Below, piece after piece: positions 1-10,000 of a DNA stretch of 64,000 nucleotides. A model generated the notes under the pieces. That model was given only the letters and a program-made list of their open reading frames with translations. It was not told the origin of the DNA and ran no database searches. The stretch is from NCBI GenBank assembly GCA_039000515.1, contig JBCFYV010000935.1, positions 58,414,346 to 58,478,345 of the forward strand, in the 5' to 3' direction. The stretch is from Timema cristinae. Its lineage: Eukaryota; Arthropoda; Insecta; Phasmatodea; Timematidae. Position 1 is the first letter of the stretch, and each line of letters begins with the position of its first letter. Both the position numbers and the translations under genes were made by a program.

Positions 1-681
1 ATGTTGTTGCTAGCACAACAGAGTCTAAGTGCTTAGGTGACATCTGCAATCTCCTCTGGTATATTCTAAATTTCTTCGACAAAATACTAAATGCATTTTC
101 ACTTACTCGGTAGTTGTATATCTTCTTAGCTTCGTTGTTTTGTAAAGGTCCAGGGTAAGGTCACATCAAGTTATCGAGGAGTGTAAAAAGCTTCATTCCC
201 TACAATAACATAGGGTAAAACCACATTTTGGTCGCTGAGCAATCCTTTAGAAATAGGGAAGTCCAATGTACCATTACGAATTGCTTTACCAAGTTTTGAC
301 CTTGAAAAAATACCTCCATCACTTTCACTTCCGTGGGTTCCCACGTCAACCAAAATGAACTTATAATCTGCGTCTACTACTTCCAACAAAACTATGCTAA
401 AGTCCTTTTTATAATTAAAGAATGTTGAATCACTACTCGCTGGATTTTCATACACAACATGTTTACCAACGATGGCTCCAAGTCCATTTGGAAATTGCCA
501 TTTCTGCCAAATTCGCTCAGAAATATTTTCTCACGTGTCTCTAGTTGGAACTGGCATGACAATAATGCTTAAAATATTATATAACACTCTGAAGATTGCA
601 TGTACAATAGCTCTCATAGTAGATTCGCCTAGTATGTAAGTGAGGGCGATTATACAGAAACTGTCTCCCTAGCACAAAAAT
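1..681 (-). pseudogene. PIF/Harbinger transposase, exon 2 (decayed, runs off the window edge)
   Basis: The minus strand from 681 down to 1 reads as the catalytic part of a PIF/Harbinger (DDE_Tnp_4, HARBI1-like) transposase. In order it shows FLC*GDSF, ALTYILGESTMRAIV, WQKWQFPNGLGAIVGKHV, FNYKKDFSIVLLEVVDADYK, VDVGTHGSESDGGIF, PYVIVGNEAF, PYPGPLQNNEAKKIYNYR and ENAFSILSKKFRIYQRRLQ, which follow the family order. It is broken: stops at 669-671 and 531-533, a frameshift near 185, another stop soon after it, and a few residues missing between YNYR and ENAF. The exon opens after a clean TTTTTTCTTCAG acceptor and joins in phase to the exon ending at 2165 (codon AG|A). The gene lies in a transposon that continues left of the window. 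Class is confident; the subfamily is not resolved. Confidence 0.9.
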
Positions 682-774
682 CTGAAGAAAAAAACCATAA
701 AATAAACAAACTTAATACTGCAGTCTAAAGTAAGCAAGGGCACTAATTTATTTTGTCCTTTTTTATTTTGGCAG

Positions 775-1789
775 CTGAGGAGTGCAAGAAAGAGTGGAAT
801 CAGCTAAGGGATGGTCTTAGACGAGCAAAGGCAAGACGGTAAACGAAAAGTGAACAAGAATCCACTAATTGGAAGCCATGGAAATTTGAGAAAGAATTGT
901 CATTCATCGACTGTTGCAACAAATCTATACCTCAGAAATAAAATATTCTGAGGGGTAGTGATGACAATGACGATGAAAGCTACACTGATGATAGTCACAG
1001 CGATTGTGTTACACCATTACGATCAGCACCTTCACCTCAAGCTGTAAACATAACTGCTGTAGCATCTACACCTGATCCTGACTGTTCGGTGAGACAAGAT
1101 GATGCATCATATCTAGTCAAGCGTCGCAAGAAACAACACCAGACTCCAGGATAAGTGCTGCAGCAGTACTTGTTGAGTAAGGAAGACAAAGTGAAAGGAA
1201 AAGAGAAAAATAAGAGAGACGACCATATCAGTAAGTTTTTTCAGCCGTTGAAGAATCATTTCGACAGTTGCCCAAATAATTTCAAGTATCTGCTAAAGCC
1301 GAAATATTTAACTCGGTCTCTCAGTATGAGAGAAAAGTATTAGAATGCGAGTACAAATATTACCCTGAACATATTCACTTTTACTCTCAACAAGCATTTC
1401 AACTCCATACATCCAACGATCCTCTACCTATGATACCTCTACCTCAACAAAATGTTCTTCTGTCACTCCCTCAACAATCAATGTATCCTCTTGCTACCCG
1501 TCATAAAATTCCCACGCCTACTCAACCTGCTTATAATGTTACTCAACAGCCATCGTCTCCCACTGCATTCAACCTTCGACCTCCTATGCTTCCTTCTCAT
1601 GATCATCCTCAACAGCAACCACCTCCCACTGCAGTCAACCTTCAACCTCCTATGCTTCTTCCTCATGATGTTCCTCAACAGCAACCACCTCCCACCACAT
1701 GCAACCTTCATCCTCCTATGTTTTTTTCTCATCATGTTCCTCAACAGCAAATGCCCCAACCTCTAACTCCATCTTGTCATGTTGGTTAA
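775..1789 (+). pseudogene. MADF/BESS-type DNA-binding protein remnant nested in the Harbinger intron
   Basis: After a TTTTATTTTGGCAG acceptor the plus strand reads EECKKEWNQLRDGLRRAKAR, then WKPWKFEKELSFIDCC, the C-terminal half of a MADF (Myb/SANT-like) domain. An acidic/Ser-rich linker follows, then DDHISKFFQPLKNHF as a BESS-like segment, then a Pro/Gln-rich tail with three repeats of roughly 20 residues (HDxPQQQPPPT type) ending at the stop 1787-1789. The frame carries stops at 840, 939 and 1152 and a frameshift near 1285, after which FNSVSQYERKVLECEYKYY continues. Harbinger elements often carry a Myb/MADF second gene, so this is probably the transposon's partner protein. The first half of the MADF domain is not visible in the window. 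Confidence 0.75.
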
Positions 1790-2040
1790 ATAAAATTAAT
1801 TATGATTTTTTTAAATAATAGTACTTGTTCTTGATTTCTCAACTTGGTAAAGAGAGTTACTAGAAAATATTTTTTTCACTCTTACACTCGTATAGGAAAC
1901 GGTATTGTTACCTTGAATATTGTTGTTTGAATAAAAACATGGCTCCCACTGATTTTGTGAATTGTTTGTTATTTTTACTATATATAACTAGCTGTGTTGA
2001 CATAAATACATATTTTAACTAATTAGTTAGTTAATAATCT

Positions 2041-2133
2041 AAACAATTAAGTTAATTAACTAATTAGTTAATTATTTAAACAATTAAGTTAATTAACTAA
2101 TTAGTTAATTATTTAAACAATTAAGTTAATTAA
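2041..2133. repeat. 37-bp AT-rich tandem repeat, about 2.5 units
   Basis: A unit beginning AACAATTAAGTTAATTAACT recurs every 37 bp with almost no differences. It is built of short TTAATTAA palindromes. It lies inside the Harbinger intron, just beyond the exon 1 donor. Confidence 0.85.
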
Positions 2134-2164
2134 AATGTAAAACTATGTTGAGTTGGATGCTTAC

Positions 2165-2460
2165 CTTAAAGTAACTACCAACCTCTTTCTAGCAGCGATA
2201 GCTTCCCCGTAGTTTGTATTTATTTTTGGGATATGGGGCTCAACAATTTCTTAAAGCTCACAAAATTTAGCATAACTCATTTTAAAGTATACGAAAAACT
2301 TTTTATCGTCATGGATCAAATCCTCAAACAGTGTAGAAAACTCTCTAAACATTTTTCTTTTCTTATTGTTATCATCTATACACTTCTTTTTCTCTGGCTC
2401 CAGAAACATAGCTGCTACCACAATGTCCTCATCAGAGGAATAAGACAAGGTATCACTCAT
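2165..2460 (-). pseudogene. PIF/Harbinger transposase, exon 1 (decayed)
   Basis: The minus strand from an ATG at 2460-2458 encodes an acidic start (MSDTLSYSSDEDIV), then FREFSTLFEDLIHDDKKFFV, YFKMSYAKFCEL, a TAA stop, EIVEPHIPKINTNYGEAI and AARKRLVVTLR. This is the usual N-terminal region of insect Harbinger transposases. It ends at a consensus donor (AG|GTAAGC, exon end 2165). Splicing to 681 restores the family junction VTLR-FL-x-x-GDSF. The one internal stop confirms decay. The intron is about 1.48 kb and contains an oppositely oriented MADF/BESS pseudogene. Confidence 0.85.
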
Positions 2461-2572
2461 TTTGAGTGACAGAACCACAACAATACACTCGCTTATTCTC
2501 ACTGCGCTGCTCTCAGGTAGTGAAGGAGAATTGTAGGGTGTGGTGGGGAAACAAGCTCTTGGGGCATACCGG

Positions 2573-3417
2573 TAGGGTTACCATACGTCCGGATTTCGTC
2601 CGGACAGTCCGGATTTGGAACACGTGTCCGGTTTGGCGTCCGGATCTGAGAAATGTCCGGATTTTACTAATATGAACCGAAAACGATCACTTGTCAGTTT
2701 GTTTAAAAATAACTCGTTTGCTGTGCTGTGTGGAAATAAGTATTTGAAGCATTTTCTAGAAGCAATGTCTCCTTTGTGAATATTTTCAAAATAGTAGAAT
2801 TCGCCATGTGTCTGCCTGGTACTTCGGCTCCAGCTGAGCGTATTTTTTCAATGATGGGGTCTGTTTGGACAGCTGAAAGAGGAAGATTATCTCTGTCAAT
2901 TGTAAGAGATCTTCTTTATATTAAAGCAAATTCTGTTATGACATGCTCAGAATTCCACGACCCTATCAAAAATGACAAATCTTTTCTGGGGAAGGTCAGT
3001 TCATCTGAAAATTATGAATCAAGGAAAATTGAAGAACCTGTCCCTGGACCCAGCACATTGTAATCAAAACTTTGAGCATGAATAAAGTACTTGAAAAGTT
3101 CAGAATATAATATGAACACTTATGTTATCAACTTTATGTAAATATTTCGTGGAATTTAAGTGATAGTGTATTAAAAAGGATTAATTATAATTTATTAACC
3201 CCATAATACTTATTTTGTAATTTAAAAGGCTTATAAATCAAACCAAGTTTGATAACATTGTTCACGTATGAGGATAGCTAAAAACGCACATTTCAGTGCC
3301 TAATTAAAAAAAAATCGGAGGCCTGGACCCCCCCTCCCCTGGGGGTATTCCATACCCCCCAGACACCCCGGAAAGACCTCTGTCCGGATCTGGCCTCAAT
3401 AAATTATGGTAACCCTA
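2573..3417. mobile_element. Internally deleted hAT-type DNA transposon
   Basis: The ends are inverted (TAGGGTTACCATA at 2573 and its complement ending at 3417). They are flanked by GGCATACC (2563-2570) and GGCATACG (3418-3425), a 7/8 match to an 8-bp target duplication. Subterminal GTCCGGA motifs repeat just inside the left end and one occurs near the right end. It contains remnants of a hAT transposase. Confidence 0.75.
2672..3063 (+). pseudogene. hAT transposase remnant: N-terminal start plus C-terminal dimerisation region
   Basis: An ATG at 2672 opens MNRKRSLVSLFKNN and stops after 35 codons. In another frame follows FVNIFKIVEFAMCLPGTSAP, AERIFSMMGSVWTAERGRLS and LSIVRDLLYIKANS, ending at 3061-3063. 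The second part matches the hAT C-terminal dimerisation region (CLPGTSAPxERxFS ... W ... RL). The catalytic middle of the protein is missing, so the element is non-autonomous. Confidence 0.8.
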
Positions 3418-3425
3418 GGCATACG

Positions 3426-4037
3426 TCGTATCTGTGATCTCGGCCTATTCTATTGATCTCGGTATGTGGGACCATCGTGGTAATACGATACCATACTGCT
3501 ACCATACTTATACGATACTATTCCGGTGTGTAAGGGAGGACCTTAAGTTACATGCACAATTTCTTTCTTACCCCGCTAACCCGCGTTATGAAGTATCTAT
3601 CTATGTATTTATTTATTTGATTTCTGTTCACATTTAGGGTCACTGATAGCGCTAGTAGACTTTATAGTTGAACATTCTGACGTATTGCCTCAGTTTCCCT
3701 AAGCACTAATCTGATCGATATTGTTTTGTTGAAATATTTGTTTTTTTATGTTTTTACTTAAATTCTTTGAGGGAAAGAGAGGTAAATTATTGGAATAGTT
3801 TTAATGTAATCTTGTGACAGCTGACTTTAAATATAATTTTTAGATTCTTAGAGCCTACTAAAACGTGATATTTTGTTTTGCTTATTTATTTTGTGGTATC
3901 TCATGTTTTGTTTTTTTTAGTCATGTGTCTATAAAGTGTTAAGGTTAGAAGGTCTGGGACTAGTTCTTGAATTTGATATGTCATCCGGGTTACTTAAACG
4001 ATAAATCCTGTGATTTTTACGTTAATAATTCGTCGCT
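3426..4037. other. Region upstream of the glucose-6-phosphatase start, no gene seen
   Basis: About 600 bp of AT-rich sequence between the hAT element and the start codon at 4038. I see no TATA box or other promoter element I can defend, and no coding sequence. It should hold the 5' UTR and promoter unless there is an upstream non-coding exon. Confidence 0.4.
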
Positions 4038-4099
4038 ATGAGATTGATTGAAGAACTCAACACACTTGGTGTTTCAGGCATAACATTACTCCAGTCCAA
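4038..4099 (+). CDS. G6P: Glucose-6-phosphatase exon 1 (start codon)
   Basis: ATG at 4038 begins [20 protein letters not shown] and ends at a perfect donor, AA|GTAAGT (intron from 4100). The sequence parallels the amphipathic N-terminus of the family (a short helix, then G-[IV]-x-x-[TI]-x-x-LQ). The split codon AA|T joins exon 2 in phase as Asn21. Confidence 0.85.
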
Positions 4100-7000
4100 G
4101 TAAGTTAATAGAGCACAGTAAATACAAAAATAAATTCACCCTTAACCACGAAAGCAAATAACCAATGAACTGAAGTCACAAAAAAATATTTTTTTAAATT
4201 TATAATTAAATTATACGTTAATTGTATGAGACAGGCTCGTGGCACATTTTTTTAATTGTGTTAACTAGGTGTAAATTTCCTGTACATAGACTTGGTAGAC
4301 CTACATTTGTTCAGAACAGAAGTAATTAAGCTTTTGAGTTAGTTTCTCTTCTGTGCATTATGTTTTAGAATTATCCTTAAAGGTCAGAAATGTGCCGTTA
4401 TTTGTCTTAAGGAAATTAGAAACCATTTAAGAATAAAACACCCTCACTATACTCGACCAAGATTTGAACCCTGATCCCCCTATCACCAGCAGTCCACTCT
4501 TGCAAGAGTGACACCTTAGGCTACTTGATCACTGATGCAGGTAACGTATATAATTAAAAGCAAATAATTATGTTCTCTCCTTAGCTCATATCAAGATTAT
4601 TTTTAGTTATAATTTTGTTAATATTATCACAAAATAGATAACACATTTAGATTTCTACCACACTGGTTCATTACCATTTGGTTCCCGCTCATATTTGTGG
4701 CACTTCCAGTTTTCCCAAGAGTGACGGGTTCTTCCTGACCGTGACTCAACTCGCAGACCCTCTATACGCGTTCTTATTCCTGGTACCAATAGCAGCGGGA
4801 CTGCACACGTCGTTTGGTACTGACATCTTGGTGGCAACTGTGGTCGCAGAATGGTCAAACACATTACTGAAGTGGTAAATTTTCATGTGATTTTTTTTTA
4901 AATGAGGTGTTTAATGTGCACATTTTTAGACCAACTGATTGTCTCGGCACACAACTTATTTAAACTAACTTAATTCTAGGTCACACATAACACTATAAAT
5001 TCATCACAGAGAAAGATGAAACATCAATTCACTACTGGTAATAGTATATTTTTCATTAATGTCAGGAATCGAACCTGAGATGCTTAGCTCAGTAGAAAGA
5101 CAAGCTACCAACTGAGCTAAGGTATCAGACACATATGTGTTGTTGTCATGCTTAAATTTAGTTTTGATTTTTATGCCCACGGTGGTTCTTTAAATGTTGT
5201 GAACACGCAAATTACATTCCCCTATTTCATTAATGATAATAAAATGAATTAGTACCTAATGGCTTGGAAATGTATAATAAGACAGTGTAGAAACACTGTA
5301 CAATAATGTAAAGTAATTGATAGGGAAGGAAGTCAACCTGAAAGGATAGGTTAGGACTGGATAGAAAAATACACTCTCTCTTCATTTCTCTTCTCAAACT
5401 ATTGTACTATATTACACTTCACACATTGAACGAATATCATCATCATGGCTATATTAGAACTAAATGTTATTAGAAAGATTTGAAATATGTAATATGAGTT
5501 AGACACACTGAAAACAAAGATAAGCTATAGAAATCATGTTTTATAGCCATATTGTTAGTTTAATGTTATTTATGATTAAAGGAACTTCTCCGAAAATTCA
5601 ACAATGTGTGAAGTGTAATATAGTAAATAGTTTAAAGAAAGAAGAAATGAAAGGGTGTATTTTTCTCTCTAGTCCTAACCTAATTATCCTTTCAGGTTGA
5701 CTGCCTTCCCTATCGATTACTTTACATTATTGTACAGTGTTTCTACATTGTCGTATTATAATATAATTCATTAAGATATAACTACTTAGCTCGATCCCAG
5801 GACGGGGAGATCAAGGTTCGAATCTCGGTCGGGTGAACTGGGGGTGGTTTTTCCCAAATGGTTTTCCACCCTCCCTCACGCAAATGTGGATTCACTTCCT
5901 CTAATTAAACCTTCCCATTCCAATCAATTAGCGTAATTAGTACTTAAAGCATATAACCTGAACAGGTAGTAAGACGCGGTGCTAAATAATAATATAAATG
6001 TTCTTAAATTGACTAGATTTGTTATATTGGCCCTACTCTGTTTTGATGCTGCCCACAGAAATTTTATATGGGCTTTATTTGTTCTATTCATCTGATGATT
6101 GGCATTTAGTTTCCTTCTGAAGAACCTGTTGTAATCAATTTTTAAGCTGTATGGAGGACAATTATGTTGCAAACAACAAGTGTGTGCACACAAAATGTAC
6201 GGTACTGAATTCAAACATCAAAGATTACCATTTAACACACTAATAATTGGATTTAGCTGAAAGTGTAACAACCATTTTGTTAGTGTACCTATGTCATTGT
6301 TTTTATTCCAGGTTGTTGATGGAGGACCGACCTTTCTGGTGGGTGCGGGAGACAGACGTGTATGGGAAGGGGGACTTAGCAAGGTTCCCCAAACTGCGCC
6401 AGACACCTCTGACATGTGAAACCGGACCAGGAAGCCCATCGGGTCATGTCATGGGCTACGGAGCTGTTGCTTATTGTTTGGTGGTGTGGTTTATCAAGAT
6501 GTTTGTCAAAAACAACAAAAAATTAAGGTATGTTTAGAAAATGTAGTTAAAAACTACCACCAAAATGCAATAACTACTCTTTTTTTTAATGTCTTACATT
6601 GAAGGTTTTAAAACAAAGTTTTTGTATCAACATGCGAATACAATTCTTTTAAACTCTTTTTAGCAAAATAAGAAAATCTTTTTATTGTGTTATGACCTGA
6701 AAGTGCATAAATCAATTTTAAAAAGTTTATTGCTGCTTTATTTATTTTTTATGGCTCAATTTTCTACAGGGAACTTCAGATAGTTAACTTCAACATATTC
6801 TCTTATATTAAATAGTTTCAAATGTAGGCCTGTAAGAAAAAATTAGCTGGAAACACTATGTATTAGTTTGTATGTGTGATCTTTATTCTAGTGCTAGAAC
6901 AAAGTCACGAGTGATAGTAAGTGTGTGGATCCTGTACGCTGTCACTATAGTGCTAGTGGCTTTATCACGTTTGTACGTTGCCACGCACTTCCCCCACCAG

Positions 7001-10000
7001 TGCTTGCTCGGGGCTTTGGGCGGTAAGTACAACCAGCAACCATTGGTTGTCTCTTTAAACTACTCATTTTGTTTGTGAAAATTGATTTGTGTATACTACA
7101 ACATGGTACATAAATAAATTATACAGCTACATAATGGTTCTGAAAAAGTCATTGTGCTTCCCTTAAGTATGCAAGTAAATTGAGTACTGTATATTTGCAT
7201 TCTGCATCACCGCAATTTGATACATTTTCTGGTTCAAACATAATCATGTAGGCTATCTAATATCCTAATAAAGGTAGGATTCCCTCGGTGTGTCTCGCGT
7301 CTGCGACCGTAGTCTTGGGGAGTGAGTTGCAGACGCGGCAGGATACAGTGTTTTCTTAGATGCATCTCTTGGTCGCCAGTTGTGAGTAATTGATTTCCTC
7401 GAATAGAGCGATTCCTTCAAACCACTTTTTTTTTGTAAGTATTTGTTGTATACAACTTCTATTTATTTCCTGTGTTGGCAAGCAATTATAACAATATTAA
7501 ATACAACTCTACCTAAAACACACGTTTGCTCGGTGTTGCATCTGCGTCCACACTCCTCTAAACTTAGAGAGCAGTGTGGACGCAAACGCAATGTAGAGAC
7601 GCTGAAGACGTGCTCTGGTCGCCAGTCGCAGTTGCCTCGAAGAAACTGGCCACAAAACAAACAGTTGAAACCAGTCCATACGCGAGAATGCGTTAAATCA
7701 GCTGCGAATCAGGCTCTTTATGTTTTGAGTGTGTTAGTTAATGGGCTCAAATTTAAATCACGGCTTCAATAACCACTTTCCTGTTGGCTTTTAAATTTGT
7801 TCCTGTACTGAAAATGTATTTTTTTTTCTTCTAAGAAACATCTATTAGGTAAAAAATTACTTTTACAATTAGTTACAATAAACAACACCTGATGTCAATA
7901 GTGAGTAGTATGTTAGAGACATCTCTTGGGTAAAAGACAACTTATACAAGGATAGAGTCAGAAAAACACAGCCAAATAGAAACTGGAGCATCAAGGATTA
8001 TGTTGCCCGAGCTAGACACAGTTAATATTTGTAAGAAGACGCTGCAGTGAAGTGTTAAAAGCCAATCCAGGAAATTGTTCTTAGTTTCTCCTACATTCCC
8101 ATTCCACTAATGTCAGCTACCAGAACCTGTAGTCACTATCTAGAACAGTGGTTTCCAAACTTTTTTTAATTCCACCCTAAGAATAATCTTTTCCCAGGGT
8201 GGCGACCCAAATTTCCAAGACATTATTTTATGCCTTGATTATCTTACAGATTGAGATTTAGAGCACCTTTTAAAACAGAGATGGGCAACATATGTTTGAA
8301 TGTAGCTACAGGTGTGATAAGGGAGAAGTAAAATTCACAACACTGTGTAAACATTGAAAAATTATATTGCTCAATCGAACATTTAAAACAACACACACTG
8401 TTTGAACAGGTTTATTCAATACCGTTACATTTTGACTACTCAGTTACAACTGCCTCGGACGCAAATGATGAAAACTGTCCAAATTGAAAATGTAAGACAG
8501 CTTAATGCAAAATTTGGCAATACTTTTATCTGAAGCTAGAAATGGAATAAAGTGTTGGAAAGGGGAGTAGGTAGTATTGGATGGCAGTGTTTCGTTAATG
8601 ACTAATTCATAAAATGTACTTCCAAATATGCAGAAAATATCAAGTTACAACCATCACATGCTGTCAGGAAAGAGTTAATTTTACTGTGAGAAGCGACAAA
8701 CTCACAACACTTTCACAGCCAATTCATCACACATGGTGATTGATGACAGGGTTGCCCACTCCGGTTTTATAAAATAAAAACATATTTACTTTGGTAAACA
8801 TTGCTAATATTTTACTTTATTATTATTATCATTATTATTAATAGTATTATCTTACAGGTACTGATAGGGTTTATCAAACGTCACATACTGACTATACATG
8901 AATACATTAAAGTAGACGCATTCAATATTTCTAGATATCATATATGTCCATTTATAAGAAAGTTGTTGGTATAGTTCCATTTTATTTTGATAAATATTAT
9001 TTATTAGATTAACTTCATTGAATTAATCAAAATAATTTAAATATATTTTTTATCATACAAAATGTAGAACACAACTTGACAGTCAATAATTTATTCTTCA
9101 ACAATCCCTCTTTAAGGTGGGAGGGAGGGTGGGAACACGAGTAAAGGGTAGTATTTTTGCAGTTTTTTAACAGAACGGCCAAAAGAAATCAAATATTTAT
9201 CCAGTAGAAACAAAAGAGTTTAATTTTCTTTGCATAGAGATACAAACAGTTGTTGAATATCTGTCAAGGGTGTCCTGGAATTTAATAACAACTTGTTCTC
9301 TTCATTTAAAAAGTTTCTCATATAATGCCGCCATGCTCTTGACAGATATTCAACAACTGTTGATATCACCATATGAAGAAAATTAAATTATATGTTTCTA
9401 TCGGAGCAATATTTAATTTATTTTGACAAAAAAAATTGTTATAAAAACTGCTAATACACTGCCTTTAAGTCACGTTTCATATACTCCCACCTTAAGTTAA
9501 TTAATCATTGGACAAATACAACCGTCCCTGGTTCATTGACATACCGATATGTTTTCTAGGCCTCAGCAGAATACAACAACTTTTTGGTATTTGCCACAGT
9601 AAAATACATATTGCTCCTGAATTGGTTTAACATCTAAGGAAAATATAAAACAGTGAATATATTCACAAAATTTACCTTATTTCAGTAATTAATATCTTGG
9701 GCACCATACTTCCTGGAAAAGCGCTTTGCAATGTTCTCGCTCTCATAAGAGACATTTGAATTCTACACTTCTATATATTGTCTCTTTATGTGCTGTGAAG
9801 AGAGACAACATACAATACAATGTCTCAGAGAAAGGGAAGGAGACAGAACGACTGATTTATAAATCCAGTCAATTCATAATGGTAAAGCAGCTAGTAGAAA
9901 ACGCTGGTAGCTCATATTCAAGTACCAGTATTGCAGGGTTTCATGTACACCACTTTGGAGTATCAGACGTGACCGACTCCAACGTGTGTCAAGTGTATAT

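Noticed and set aside
1430..1789. Three overlapping open frames (both strands) in the Pro/Gln-rich region
   Set aside because: Only the frame continuing the MADF/BESS remnant makes sense. The other two are shadows of its internal repeats.
5061..5132. tRNA gene on the minus strand
   Set aside because: The A and B boxes are present but the stems do not pair, and two similar sequences elsewhere suggest a SINE head.
7443..7772. 109-codon open frame in G6P intron 4
   Set aside because: It translates an inverted-repeat region (hairpin at 7533-7592), and the opposite strand is open too.
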